A program made the position numbers and the translations under genes. A stretch of DNA of 64,000 bases from an uncultured Eubacteriales bacterium (lineage in GTDB: Bacteria; Bacillota; Clostridia; Christensenellales; DTU072). Location: the NCBI GenBank assembly GCA_949292905.1, contig CASFAV010000011.1:22499-86498 (forward strand), read 5' to 3'. Under the pieces are notes generated by a model. It saw only the letters and a program-made list of their open reading frames with translations, was not told the DNA's origin and ran no database searches. This document shows positions 1 through 10,924 of this stretch, piece by piece (positions within the stretch are counted from its first letter, which is position 1; each line of letters starts with the position of its first letter).

Positions 1-234
1 GGCTCCGTTGAATCCCGTAACGCCCTGCGCGTAATCGGTGACGTCGCTTATATTCAGCGTGCCGCCGCCCGCGCCGACGGACGAATCGTTGTCGGCGTGC
101 GCTACGCCGTCGCCGTGCCCGTGCGTCACGAGCACGCCGAACGACAGCGCCGCCGCCAGAATTATTAAGATAGCGCACGCGCACGCCGCGGCTACGCTGC
201 GCTTTCGCGCGCATTTTGACTTTATAATCTCCAT
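1..234 (-). CDS. Secreted or surface protein, N-terminal part only (cut by left window edge)
   Basis: Reading the minus strand from an ATG at 234 gives 78 codons without a stop up to the window edge. The product starts with a short basic stretch (KSKCARKRS) and a hydrophobic helix of about 20 residues (roughly residues 15-37), followed by an Ala-X-Ala-like site (GVAHA) near residue 51. This is a signal peptide or N-terminal anchor. The following Gly/Ser/Asp-rich stretch resembles the start of the mature neighbouring giant protein. The ATG overlaps the last 13 nt of the giant gene in another frame, so the two are probably translationally coupled and in one operon. The function cannot be told from 78 residues. 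A large surface protein is likely from context, and that is inference. Confidence 0.75.
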   Translation of the reverse strand, partial: MEIIKSKCARKRSVAAACACAILIILAAALSFGVLVTHGHGDGVAHADNDSSVGAGGGTLNISDVTDYAQGVTGFNGA

Positions 235-3200
235 TTGCGTTTCTTCGCTTCCCGTTGCGCCTTGAGCTCTCTCATATAGCTTTCCTCGAGGCTTCCGCGG
301 TTTTCGCTCCATTTGTATATCTTACGCGCTCCGGCGTTGACGTGCTTGCGTCTGCGCATCGGGGCGGCTATAAGTATGATCACTATTCCGAGAATTATTA
401 TCACTACCGCGCCGATAGCTATTATCACCCAGTACGGGAAGTCGTTGGTATAGAATACGATCTCGCCCGAAGAATCGGCATAGAATGTGATAAAGTCGCC
501 CTCTCTCGTGAAATCCGTTACGCTCGCGAGATTGCCGAGCCCTTCCACCACGAGATTCTGACTGTTGAGATATTCGTCGGGTATTCTCGCGTAGAACTTG
601 ACTTTCTGAGCGAGTACGGTGGGCAATCCGTTCTCCTTGACCTCGATCACCTCTACGGTGGCTTTCTGCCCGAACAGCTTGGTAAAGAAGTTGCTCTCGT
701 TCACAGTATCGTAAACTTCGGAGAAAGATACGGTTATATTGGAGCTGAATCCCCCGGGCGTGGTGATATAAGATCCGGTTACCTTATCGGTGATCGCGTT
801 GGTCGATATCTTCACGATAAGGCTATAGACGGGTTCGTAGACCTTGTAGTTGGCGGCGTGCAGACCGCCGAGCTCCCACGAAGTTATCACTACCTCATAG
901 GTACCCACTTCCGACTTGTTGCCCATCGTCGTAGCCGTCATGTTCAGTATGACTTCGTCGCCTACCATGACGCCGTTGAGCTCTCCCGTCACCGTCACGT
1001 TGGGCAGACCGTCGTAAGCCTTATTCTGCACCTTTATGTTCTCGATACTTATCTCTTTGGGATTGATTCGGAACATGGCAGTAGCTTCCGTGGATAAATA
1101 ATTGGGATCGTCGATAACGGCTTTGATGCTGTAATTGCCTGCGGAAAGCGGCATGCTTTCGTAGCCGGGGAATTCGACGCGCACGCCTACGCCTGCGGGC
1201 GAAGTCACTACCACGGGCACGCTGACCGAGCCGTAGATCTGGTTGGACAAGAGATCCGGATCGAACGTTATCGAGCTTACCGTCGCTCTCGTCACGCTGT
1301 ACGATATTCTCGCGCTATCCTCGAGTATGTAGTAATCCGGATGATTGAGTATAGCCGTGACGTAGTAATCTCCCACAGAAGTAGGTTGGACGACGGACGG
1401 TACCGCGCCCTCTTCGTCGTCTGCGGAGAAATATTGGCAGATTATCATACCCTGTATTTGCGCATAATCGAGCTCGTCCACGTCCACGAGGGTATCGATA
1501 ACTATGCGCGGCGTCGCGGGAGAGGTATTGCCGTAGGTATAAGTATATCTGTCCACCACGTTGGTGTCGCGGTAGAAGTCTATATCTATGCCCTTCTTGT
1601 TTATATACACCGCATATTGCAGCGTTCCCTGATAATTGTGATCGCTTATCGAAGCGGTGAACAGGTAAGTGCCCACTCTCGGCACGGTGACTCCTTCGTC
1701 GAATGCGGCGTCGTTGATCACCTGCATATTGGCGGGAGAAGTCGTGAACCTGAGCGACGAGATAACGGCGGTAGCCGTGGCGCCGAAGGTAAACGAATTG
1801 TTGCTTACCGTAATTGTCGCGGTTGCTTTGGTGACCTCCACCGTGAGAGTGCCTACGTAAACCTCGTAATTCGCCGAATCGGCGGGCACGAAAGCGAACT
1901 GTACGCCCTCGTAAATACCGACGTCGCCGAGCACGGTATCGGCGTTAAGGAAGTAATAACTTCCGGCGATAGCGGCGCCGCCTTTAAGATAAACCATCTT
2001 ACCGCCGCCGATATAGCTGTTACCGAGAGATCTGCCGTATTCGACGGAGCCGGCTACGGGCATGACGGATTCCTCGAGCACGGGCGAAGCCTTGGTAATG
2101 GTGAACGTGACCTGCTTGGAGCCCTCGTAATTCTTATCGTCCACTACTACGGTGACGACATATTCGCCCGCGGCTATCGCGCTGTCCACGTTGTATCCGT
2201 TCCGGGTGAAGGAATATTTGAGTTTGAGGTCGGTCTTGAAGGTGGGATACTGCGCCTTGCCGTTATAGACCGCCGTAAGAGAAAGGTCTTCGAGCGAAGC
2301 GTGCGCCTTCTCGACGATTATCAACGCGGAGACGTACGCGTCGTTATAGTTGGAATTATCGGGAACGAACCTCAAGCTCACCGTGTTGCTTCCGACGGGG
2401 AGAGAGGCGTTGTCTGGCTCCACGAATTCGAATTTACCGCTGACGGCGGTCCCGGTAAGCATCGAGACTACCTGTCCGCCGCTTATACCGGAGGAACCGA
2501 GTTTGACGCCGTAATCGATCTTATCGAGAGTGGGCACGTAGGTCACCTCGAGATCGGCTTTCGCGATATTTACCGTCGACGTAGCCGAACCGGTATAATT
2601 GGCGTGCACTATCTCCACTCTTACGACGTATACGCCCGCTTCGACGGGTCTGTCGGAAGTTTCCGCCGTGGCGCCCTGCTTGCGGTAATATATCTTATAC
2701 GAATCCGACGTGAGGTTATTGGAAACTTCGGGCACCACGTCGACCACGAGGTTGGGATCGTAAGTGTAATTGTACGCGCTCTGAAGGGTGACCGTAGCGG
2801 TCCTCTTGGTCACGACGTAATCGAATTCCTTGCTCGCGGTAAACGAAGGATTGGCGGCGGAGATACCGACGGTCACTTTATAATTGCCGGCGTCGGTGGG
2901 CGGCAACACGCCGTAATCTCTGCTGCCGTCCGCAGCGTAATAATGATAAGTCACCGTGGAAAGATCCACTTTGCCGTCGTATTCGCCGAAGCTTACTGTA
3001 AGTCTTACGCTGTTGTCGGCGTAGACTTTTTCGTTGCCCGTTACCGACATATAGTCGCTGAGGTCGCGCTTGTTGACCGTATACGTGAACGTGTACGTAC
3101 CCTTGTGTTTACCGTAGTAATAGATGTCGCCGCTCTGCGTGACGCCTTCGTCTATCGATACGGTCACGGTATACACGCCGGCAACGCGTATCTCGGCGGT

Positions 3201-6200
3201 CTCTACGCCGTTAAGGAGTAATTTATCGACGCGGAAGTCGCTCGCGTCGAGCGCATAATAGGTATTGCCCGCGCTTATCCCGAGCTCCGCGAGTCCCACG
3301 GCTTCTCCGTCATAATACTTGGAAGGATTCCTGACGGAGAAGTCGGTCAATTCGCGATAGACGTATATCGGCATATTCGCGAAGTAATCCTCGAAATTGG
3401 GATGGCTCACCGTGAACGTGAGCGACACGTTCTCGAGATAGGTCCCCGCACTCGAGTCGCCCGCGAATTCGTCGAGCGAGCCGCCGACGCAAGCAACGTC
3501 GGTTACTGTAAAGCCGGTAACGGGAATGTCGTCCGCGCCGTAAACCATATATAATTCAATGACGGCGTCGCGCAATGTCCTGCCTTCGTAAACGTATACT
3601 CTGCTCTCTGCGGAAAGCCGCATGGTGTTCTTCAAAACGTTCTCCATCACGACTGTTCCGCGGATGATATTGTATTTGTCAATGAACTCGGCGTTGGGAG
3701 TGAATACGTATTCGGCTTCGCCGCCCGCGTCCGCTATCGAGTCGGGATCCGCCCAGGCGATAGTGCCTATTCTCGCCGCTTCGCTTCCCGACTTGAGCGA
3801 GATAAGGAATTCGCCGAGCTTTGCGCCGTATTCTCTTTCCCCGGTCACGACGATATTGCCTTCGAGATCGACGCTTTCGCCGTTGACGTTCAATACGGCG
3901 GGTAACGTCACCGTCAGATAAGAACCGCTTTCGTAGGGAGTGAATATCACGGAGGCTACGTTGTCGTTGGCTTTGGTAGCCTTACCGTGGTAACGCTTGT
4001 CTATCGTGAACGTTCCTCTGACGTCCACTTCGCCGGACGCGTTCACTATATAAGCGCGACCAGAGTCCGCGATAATCGTGCCGTCGTCCACGTAATCGCC
4101 GAGATTCACCGTTCTGAATGCGGGCAATTCCACGACGGGCACCGCTTTCTCTATGATAAGCGCGGCTCCCGTGAGCTTGCCGCCGAAGTTGTCGTCGTCG
4201 ATATCCACCGTGACGTCGTAGCCTGCCGCGTTGACCGCGCTCGGCTTGCTTTGCTGACCGTTGTATTTGACCACGAATCTGAGCTCGCCGTAATTGGCAA
4301 CGATACCTTCCACTATCGCGGCGCCCTCTTCGTCGAGGCGGGGCGTAACGCTTACTTCGGAAGCGACGTAGGCGTACGTGATCACGTATTTGCCGTCCTC
4401 GCCGACTGCGTATTCGTCCGAGAAGGTTATATATTGCGAAAGATCGCGTTTGACGATATCGATCTCCGTGGTTTCGTAAACTGCATTGAAATTATCGGGA
4501 TCGGCGGGTTCGAACGCTATCGTCACGGTATGTCTGCCGACGCCGTGTTGCGAAATATCGGTGCTCAGTACGAAGACGCCTTCCACGTCGTTGCCGGTAG
4601 CGGGGAATATAACCTTACCGCCCGTGAACGTCACGTCTTCGGACTTCGTACCGAACGCTATCGTTCCGTACACGTACGGCAACGCCGTTATTTCGGGATC
4701 GGCTTTCGCGATATTGAGTACGGTTGTCGCCGCACCCTCGTAATTGTTGCTGATAAGCGTTATCCTCACGTCGTAAACGCCGGCGTTCACGGGAGCTTCG
4801 GTAACGAAGTCGTCTTCGCTTGCGCCCGAAGATTTGTATTCGTAGCGAGCTTCGGTTATTCCCGCGGGAAGCGGTACGCTGAACGAAACGGGTTCCGAAG
4901 TATACGTCCTGTTGTATACCGCCGAAATTTCGAATGAAGCCTGCGCTTTCTTGACGGTCATCTCCAATTCGTACGTTTCCGAATATCCGTTATCGTTGAA
5001 AATAACTTTAACGGTATATTCGCCCGCGTTGACCGGAGGAGCGCTCGTCTCCTCTCCGTCGATGACGTAAATCACCTCGTGCGCGACCTGCGGATGCGTA
5101 AAACTCGTGCCGTCTATTATTATCTTATTATAATTAGGCGCGACCGCCACGCTTCCCGTCGCGGGATTATAGACCTGATCGAGCCCCGTGAAAGGTTCAT
5201 CCGCATTGAGCGAGGGAGTTATGGCGAAAACGCCCTCGTAACCGCCTTCGAAGTTCGAGTCGTTCACGACTGCTTTCACAGAATACTTACCTATACGGGA
5301 AGGCTCGGACGTAAGCGGAGTGCCGTCGGTATAATAGTAATATTCCGCGACGATATCGAGCGCCGCATAGTCGATCGCCACGTCGCCGTAACAATCGGGA
5401 ACGAAGGGCTGAGCCATGCCGTTATATTCCGTTTCGTAATCTGTCGGGTTGCGGAAATAGACTTTCGCCTTCTCGATAACGAGTTCGACGATCACCTTGC
5501 CGGTGTAATTCGTAACGCTCTCGTCAAGGCTTACGGTAACTTCGTATATTCCCGCCTGAGTGCGTACTTCGTCGGCGTACTCTATCTTGAGCGGGAGATA
5601 TCCGCCCTCGTTCTCGGGATCGGCTACAGAAGCGGATATCGACTTATTCTCGAGCAATCCGTCGTAAACGTGCACGAGATCGCTCACCGCGATAGCTTCA
5701 GAAATATCCTTCTTGTTTACCTGCAGGAAGTAATCCGCGGTATAAGCGTGATAATTCCTGTTGTATTTCGCTATGACTTCGTCGCTTCCGGAGGGGATGA
5801 AACGTATAACGGTGTTATTCGCGGTATCCGTACTCACGGGAAGGTACGCTTCCGTGAGATATCCGCCTTCGCCGTCCGGCACGACGAGCTCGAAATTGCC
5901 GTAATAAATTTCGCTTCCCGCAGTAAGGCTGACGTTACCGAAATCCACTGCGGAAATACTTTCGCCGTAGCTGATCGATTTAGCGGGCAGCACGCCGCCG
6001 CTGTACGCGAGCGTTGCCTTGACTACGAAGTAGGTATCGAATATATACCCTTCGTAATTGACGTTAGACGCGAGCACTTCGGCGTATACGTAATATTTGC
6101 CCGTTTCCACGGAAGCGTTCATATCGATGCGCACGTAATTCGCGCCGTCGATGACGACTATGGCGTCGGCTGGATCGAACGCCGTTGCCTCGCGGTAATA

Positions 6201-9200
6201 GACGTATTGCAAAGCTGCCGAAACGGGCTGTTCGCCCGCCATTATCAGAGCGGCGGGAGCGACGTATTGGGTGCCGTAAACGCGCGTGACCACCGCGGTA
6301 TGCGCTTCGCCGTCGCAGTCCTCGGCGGCGATATCGCTCCTTTCGGCAAAATCGATCTTGACTACCCGCTTATTGACGGTCAGCGGGACCGCGATATCGT
6401 CTATCGCGAGATATCTTGCCATCAAGGCTTCGGAAGGAGTGAATTCGCAATACACCCTTCTTTCCCCGCCTTCGAGAACGTCGTCCAGATTGTCGTGAGG
6501 GATAACGAGAGTATAATCGCCTTCGCCGAATACGAAGCCGTGCGAAACGACCGAGCCCTCGAAAGTCGCCTTAGACAGCGCGTCGCCGTACGTAATGTCG
6601 GTCAGTCTGACTCCGCTGAAATCGGGAGTCGCGCGGACGACGTAAATATTCACGACGTCGTAGTATCCCGCGAAATCGGTATTGGGAACGAATTCGCCGT
6701 TATCGTCGTATTCGCCCGCCTGCCATAAAAGTCTTACGGAATGCGGCAGGAAATTGCCGCTTTCGTCGTACAGCACGTCGAGAACTTTATCGCCGTGACC
6801 GTTTACGGGGAGGATGAGTTTGTTACGGAGCTCGTAATCGCTTTCGCTCTCGAACAGGAACCTGCCCGATATCATCGTGGCGGTGGAATAACCGGAATAA
6901 GTATATCTGGCGTTGCCGTTATTCGCTATGATCGCCGCCGAAGCTTCGGCGAGAGTTTCGCCGAATTCCATATTGCCTATCTGCCCCATGTAATCGCCGT
7001 TCACGGTATAGGCGTCGTAAGGCGTGGATACCGACGGCATACGCACGTCGAGACTGCTGCTTCCGACCGCCGCCTGTTGGACGCGCACGAGAACGTATAT
7101 CGAGCCTTCGTTATTGACGTTGTCGACGCGCACGCGCATCATATAAACGCCCGCGTGATGTTGCGCCGAAGGTATGACGGAGACCTCTTCTCCCCATTGA
7201 GTGCTTGCGCTGATATCATAAGTGTTGCCGTCGGCGTCGTAAGCATAGATCTGACGGAAACTGAAAACGTACAACAGACTGTCCACGTTGACGAAAGCAC
7301 CGTTATCTTCGTATCCGGCGTAATAATCGGCGGTGGAAACGTATCCGTAAGTATAAGTGAGTATGTCGCTGTAAGTATAACCTTCGAGCGTATCCGGCTG
7401 ATCGAGCCGTGTGTGTTCCTCCACCGATTCGGACACGAAAACTTCCAAAACTCTTTGGTTTATCGTCAGAGTGACGATCTCGGGATCGCCTTCGTAATTA
7501 CATTTACCGCTGTCTATCGCAAGCCGGACGGTATAAATACCGGCAGTGGTCGGAGCCGTAAGAGTATAAGCGGAATCGTCGGCGCCGATGGGCTTATATT
7601 CCACGATGACCGAAACGTCGTCGATATAAACTCTGTTGTTTCCTTCGAGAACGTATACGGAAGGTACTACCGTTTTTTCGTGACCGTCGTACTCGAAGTT
7701 AAGCGAATAGCCGTCCGCTTCGACGTACGCCAGCGCGTGGTTGATATTGACGGAGATCTCTATCGTCTGCGGCGCGAAGTTCTGCGCGGTAAGAGTACCC
7801 TCTTTAAGAGCGTAACCGGTGAGCGCGCCGAGCGAATCGCGCACTTCGTCCACGAATTGATAGAAGAAGGTATCGTAATAAGCCGTTATCTGATCGTCGG
7901 TGAATTCGGAAACGTCTATGGGCGTAAACGTTACCGTGATAATATAATTCTGAATAACGTCGTGCATGACGTAATCTATGGTGCCGGGTACGGGCGAAGT
8001 TATGCTGTACTCGCCCCACACTCCCGCGGCAGACTGATAGAACACTCTGCCGAATATGTTCTGCGCGCCGTCGAGGATGTTCCCGTCGGCGTTTTTGCTG
8101 TAGATATCGAGCTCGTCGAGGCTGTCGCCGTAAGTGAGTTCGTTGGCGGCATACGCACCGGTAACTCCGGGCGAAGCCTTCTTTACGGTGAACGTCGAGA
8201 AAAGTTCGCCGTAATAATCGGTGCTGTCGGCGGTGTCTATACGGGCGTAGAAGAAATAATCTCCCGCGTCCTTGAAGCCGGTGTCGCGCGAAGCTTCGGT
8301 ATCGTAACCTATTACGGTGTAACGCGCTATCTGCAAGGTCGAATCGTATACCGACGACGAGGGATTGGAGTATGCCTGATATGTGTGCTCTCCGGTCACG
8401 AAGGGCACTTCGCCGTTGATGTACGGAAGCAACGACTCGTCGTCCGCGAAATCGTAACGCATGCCTTCCACTTCTATGTAGCCGCCCGTGGTGACCTTGT
8501 TCTCGCCGTCGACGACTTCGTAATAGACGTAGAAATAGTATGTGAGTTGCTTATAATAGCTTACGGTGATGTTGGGTTTCACCCCTATCGAAGCGCCCGG
8601 ATCGTTGGGGAAATACACTCTGAAGCTGTCGTTGTCGAGCGTCACCGAAACGGGCTCTCCCCAAGAAGTGGTGAACGTGAAGTCCGTTTCGAGCAGTTCT
8701 ATCGCCATTCTGCGGTTGAAATAAACGGAGACCGGTCTTTGGGTGTCGCTGTTCAGCTCCCATATCGCGTCGTCCATACGGAAAGTGATGTCGTATACCC
8801 GGTACCCTCTCGAGTTGACCGTATAAGAAGGATTCTGTACGGAAATGCTGTTGCCTATCGAATAGCGCACGAGGCTGTAATTGTCCGCCTGCGTAACGTT
8901 CATCACGACGCGGACGGTTACGTAGGAATCGCGGGAGACGTTGATGAGATATCTGTTGGCGTCGCTCGCGCCCGCTCCCGTCGTCACGTCGGGAGACGCC
9001 GTGCAGTTGCCGTCGGCGTCGTGCCACGTGGAATCCAGCACGTACACGGAGGCAAAGGTGCCGAAACTGCCCGAGCCGGGAACGTAGGTAGCGCCGGCGT
9101 GAATATAGTTGGCGCCGACGGAACGCGTGGTCCAGTCGACTTTTACGGAATAATAGACGGTACGCTCGGAAACGTTACCCGCGGCGTCTATAGCGTACAA

Positions 9201-10823
9201 TACGAGACAATATTCGCCGGGCTCGCCGAACATAAGCGCGTTCTTGCCGGTATTGGCTGAGCTCGAATCGTAAACGCCGAGTTGCTGTCTCGCCGCCGTT
9301 TTGACGACGCCTCCCACCGAGTAAGTGATATTGCGATCGGTGGGATAATTATTGGGCGAAGGCGTGAAGTCGTAACCGGAGAATCCGCCCGTCAGCGAGG
9401 AATTATCCACGCCGTTATCGAGAATGAAAGCGTAGACGGATTCGGACGAGCCGACGCTCGCCGCGGCGGTGGTGTTCTCGTAAACGAGCCTGATATCGGA
9501 AGAAGTCGTGTACCAGGCGTTACGCGCTATCGCGGACGCGAAAGCGCTTGCCTGCGCAAGCGTGGGAGCCGCGGGCGCGGAGTTATCCACGTTGATGGTT
9601 ATGTGATTGGCGCTGCTCTCGGGGCTGTTCTGATACGAATAAGCGCCCGTGGAAGAGATACCGGAAGGTATGCGCGGGACGATATTCAGAGTTTTGGCGT
9701 TGCTCACGCCGGAGCCGACGACGAAGGAAGCGGTGTAACCGAAATAAATGTTGCGTTCGCTGACGTTGGAAGAGCTTGCCGGCATATAGACCGCCGCCTG
9801 CTCGGTCACCCTTTTAAGATAAGTCGTGGACGAAGTATAGTTACCGTTGGCAAACGTATACCATTCGAGACAGGACTGACCTATGCGCTTCATTGCGGCG
9901 GCGAAGGAATAATCGAATTCGTGAGTCACCTGACCGCCTTGCTCGTTTTGGGAAAGGAGCGAAGCGGTTACCGTCACGACGTCGCCTTCCTTGACGTAGA
10001 GAGCCGCGAGCTCCTGCGGACCGGTACCGGCATAAATATTGGGGATACTTACCGTGGTGCGGTTCTTGCCGCCGACCGATATGCCCACGCCCGCGCCGGT
10101 CTGATCGATCGCAAGAGACTTGACCTGCGACGATATCGTGAGGTTCGCCGCGGAAATATAGAATTTATTGTCTTCGGAAGGGCTCTCCATCGTCACGGAA
10201 AGCTCGAAACGCGAGGACTCCGTGGCGCTCTCCGTTCCCGCGGGTATCTGCAACGTGACCGAGATATTGCCCGTATAGCTGCCGGAAGAGCTTGTCGCGG
10301 ATATTGGTGCGGTCGCATCGAGGTTGCCGAATTTTATCTTCAATTCTCCCGAATAAGAGCCGCTGAATTGCGACTGACTCTGAAGAGTGATATTGAAAGT
10401 CGCGTTGACGTCGATATCGGGGTTATTGATTGCGTACGCCACGGCTGCGTTGGAGGACAGGTTGCTGTAATAGTTACCCTGTATGGCTTCGTTCACGGAC
10501 GGTCCTATGCTGAGTTTGACCTTGGAAGAAACGGTGGACTTGGAGCCCGAACCGAATTCTATCCTTCCGTTATCGAAAGACACCGAATTGCCGGCGTCGG
10601 CATAGAAGTCTTCCGCGGTAGTCCTCAGGGTGTTGACGCCGAATTGGGCGCCGTATCCGTCTGCAAGCGAAGTGCCGTTGTCCGAGTCGACCGCGTAAGC
10701 CGCAGGAATGTCGACGGCGGAGAATCCCGATACGGGAACGACCGACGCAAGCGCGAGGATCAGGAGAGCGAGGACAGAGAATAAGCCCAGTTTGTAAGCA
10801 GTACCCGATGAAGATTTAGTCAT
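222..10823 (-). CDS. Giant surface protein (3,533 aa) with many MBG-type Ig-like repeats and a C-terminal membrane anchor
   Basis: The product begins with a signal peptide (hydrophobic run about residues 12-32, likely cut after AAYA near 44). Residues 45 to about 870 are a less repetitive, Ser/Asn/Tyr-rich region. From about residue 880 to 3300 it is built of about 80-residue beta units that each carry a version of 'Y-D/N-G' early, 'A-G-x-Y-x-V-x-V' in the middle and 'N-Y-x-G ... I-x-K-A' at the end. This is the pattern of MBG/YDG Ig-like repeats known from bacterial surface proteins. A membrane helix lies at about 3457-3483, followed by a basic tail of about 50 residues. No LPXTG motif is seen. 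ATG at 10823 follows GGAGG by 6 nt. It probably acts as a long adhesive or structural rod on the cell surface; the ligand is unknown. Confidence 0.85.
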   Translation of the reverse strand: MTKSSSGTAYKLGLFSVLALLILALASVVPVSGFSAVDIPAAYAVDSDNGTSLADGYGAQFGVNTLRTTAEDFYADAGNSVSFDNGRIEFGSGSKSTVSSKVKLSIGPSVNEAIQGNYYSNLSSNAAVAYAINNPDIDVNATFNITLQSQSQFSGSYSGELKIKFGNLDATAPISATSSSGSYTGNISVTLQIPAGTESATESSRFELSVTMESPSEDNKFYISAANLTISSQVKSLAIDQTGAGVGISVGGKNRTTVSIPNIYAGTGPQELAALYVKEGDVVTVTASLLSQNEQGGQVTHEFDYSFAAAMKRIGQSCLEWYTFANGNYTSSTTYLKRVTEQAAVYMPASSSNVSERNIYFGYTASFVVGSGVSNAKTLNIVPRIPSGISSTGAYSYQNSPESSANHITINVDNSAPAAPTLAQASAFASAIARNAWYTTSSDIRLVYENTTAAASVGSSESVYAFILDNGVDNSSLTGGFSGYDFTPSPNNYPTDRNITYSVGGVVKTAARQQLGVYDSSSANTGKNALMFGEPGEYCLVLYAIDAAGNVSERTVYYSVKVDWTTRSVGANYIHAGATYVPGSGSFGTFASVYVLDSTWHDADGNCTASPDVTTGAGASDANRYLINVSRDSYVTVRVVMNVTQADNYSLVRYSIGNSISVQNPSYTVNSRGYRVYDITFRMDDAIWELNSDTQRPVSVYFNRRMAIELLETDFTFTTSWGEPVSVTLDNDSFRVYFPNDPGASIGVKPNITVSYYKQLTYYFYVYYEVVDGENKVTTGGYIEVEGMRYDFADDESLLPYINGEVPFVTGEHTYQAYSNPSSSVYDSTLQIARYTVIGYDTEASRDTGFKDAGDYFFYARIDTADSTDYYGELFSTFTVKKASPGVTGAYAANELTYGDSLDELDIYSKNADGNILDGAQNIFGRVFYQSAAGVWGEYSITSPVPGTIDYVMHDVIQNYIITVTFTPIDVSEFTDDQITAYYDTFFYQFVDEVRDSLGALTGYALKEGTLTAQNFAPQTIEISVNINHALAYVEADGYSLNFEYDGHEKTVVPSVYVLEGNNRVYIDDVSVIVEYKPIGADDSAYTLTAPTTAGIYTVRLAIDSGKCNYEGDPEIVTLTINQRVLEVFVSESVEEHTRLDQPDTLEGYTYSDILTYTYGYVSTADYYAGYEDNGAFVNVDSLLYVFSFRQIYAYDADGNTYDISASTQWGEEVSVIPSAQHHAGVYMMRVRVDNVNNEGSIYVLVRVQQAAVGSSSLDVRMPSVSTPYDAYTVNGDYMGQIGNMEFGETLAEASAAIIANNGNARYTYSGYSTATMISGRFLFESESDYELRNKLILPVNGHGDKVLDVLYDESGNFLPHSVRLLWQAGEYDDNGEFVPNTDFAGYYDVVNIYVVRATPDFSGVRLTDITYGDALSKATFEGSVVSHGFVFGEGDYTLVIPHDNLDDVLEGGERRVYCEFTPSEALMARYLAIDDIAVPLTVNKRVVKIDFAERSDIAAEDCDGEAHTAVVTRVYGTQYVAPAALIMAGEQPVSAALQYVYYREATAFDPADAIVVIDGANYVRIDMNASVETGKYYVYAEVLASNVNYEGYIFDTYFVVKATLAYSGGVLPAKSISYGESISAVDFGNVSLTAGSEIYYGNFELVVPDGEGGYLTEAYLPVSTDTANNTVIRFIPSGSDEVIAKYNRNYHAYTADYFLQVNKKDISEAIAVSDLVHVYDGLLENKSISASVADPENEGGYLPLKIEYADEVRTQAGIYEVTVSLDESVTNYTGKVIVELVIEKAKVYFRNPTDYETEYNGMAQPFVPDCYGDVAIDYAALDIVAEYYYYTDGTPLTSEPSRIGKYSVKAVVNDSNFEGGYEGVFAITPSLNADEPFTGLDQVYNPATGSVAVAPNYNKIIIDGTSFTHPQVAHEVIYVIDGEETSAPPVNAGEYTVKVIFNDNGYSETYELEMTVKKAQASFEISAVYNRTYTSEPVSFSVPLPAGITEARYEYKSSGASEDDFVTEAPVNAGVYDVRITLISNNYEGAATTVLNIAKADPEITALPYVYGTIAFGTKSEDVTFTGGKVIFPATGNDVEGVFVLSTDISQHGVGRHTVTIAFEPADPDNFNAVYETTEIDIVKRDLSQYITFSDEYAVGEDGKYVITYAYVASEVSVTPRLDEEGAAIVEGIVANYGELRFVVKYNGQQSKPSAVNAAGYDVTVDIDDDNFGGKLTGAALIIEKAVPVVELPAFRTVNLGDYVDDGTIIADSGRAYIVNASGEVDVRGTFTIDKRYHGKATKANDNVASVIFTPYESGSYLTVTLPAVLNVNGESVDLEGNIVVTGEREYGAKLGEFLISLKSGSEAARIGTIAWADPDSIADAGGEAEYVFTPNAEFIDKYNIIRGTVVMENVLKNTMRLSAESRVYVYEGRTLRDAVIELYMVYGADDIPVTGFTVTDVACVGGSLDEFAGDSSAGTYLENVSLTFTVSHPNFEDYFANMPIYVYRELTDFSVRNPSKYYDGEAVGLAELGISAGNTYYALDASDFRVDKLLLNGVETAEIRVAGVYTVTVSIDEGVTQSGDIYYYGKHKGTYTFTYTVNKRDLSDYMSVTGNEKVYADNSVRLTVSFGEYDGKVDLSTVTYHYYAADGSRDYGVLPPTDAGNYKVTVGISAANPSFTASKEFDYVVTKRTATVTLQSAYNYTYDPNLVVDVVPEVSNNLTSDSYKIYYRKQGATAETSDRPVEAGVYVVRVEIVHANYTGSATSTVNIAKADLEVTYVPTLDKIDYGVKLGSSGISGGQVVSMLTGTAVSGKFEFVEPDNASLPVGSNTVSLRFVPDNSNYNDAYVSALIIVEKAHASLEDLSLTAVYNGKAQYPTFKTDLKLKYSFTRNGYNVDSAIAAGEYVVTVVVDDKNYEGSKQVTFTITKASPVLEESVMPVAGSVEYGRSLGNSYIGGGKMVYLKGGAAIAGSYYFLNADTVLGDVGIYEGVQFAFVPADSANYEVYVGTLTVEVTKATATITVSNNSFTFGATATAVISSLRFTTSPANMQVINDAAFDEGVTVPRVGTYLFTASISDHNYQGTLQYAVYINKKGIDIDFYRDTNVVDRYTYTYGNTSPATPRIVIDTLVDVDELDYAQIQGMIICQYFSADDEEGAVPSVVQPTSVGDYYVTAILNHPDYYILEDSARISYSVTRATVSSITFDPDLLSNQIYGSVSVPVVVTSPAGVGVRVEFPGYESMPLSAGNYSIKAVIDDPNYLSTEATAMFRINPKEISIENIKVQNKAYDGLPNVTVTGELNGVMVGDEVILNMTATTMGNKSEVGTYEVVITSWELGGLHAANYKVYEPVYSLIVKISTNAITDKVTGSYITTPGGFSSNITVSFSEVYDTVNESNFFTKLFGQKATVEVIEVKENGLPTVLAQKVKFYARIPDEYLNSQNLVVEGLGNLASVTDFTREGDFITFYADSSGEIVFYTNDFPYWVIIAIGAVVIIILGIVIILIAAPMRRRKHVNAGARKIYKWSENRGSLEESYMRELKAQREAKKRKWRL

Positions 10824-10924
10824 CGTAACCTCCGGTGTGACAGGCGGTAACGGGACGGAAACGCATATGTAAGCGGTAAAACTCCGCGATAAACAATAAG
10901 CGCGCCGTCCTCGCGCGCATATTT

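Noticed and set aside
222..450. Sortase (LPXTG) anchor at the end of the giant protein
   Set aside because: No LPXTG-like motif precedes the helix, and the tail after it is about 50 residues long, unlike the few residues of sortase substrates.
1341..9260. Long plus-strand open frames (up to about 840 codons) opposite the giant surface gene, and similar ones opposite groEL and the other large genes
   Set aside because: They mirror the codon pattern of the real genes, lack ribosome binding sites and give Arg/His/Tyr-rich products with no signal peptide or known motif.
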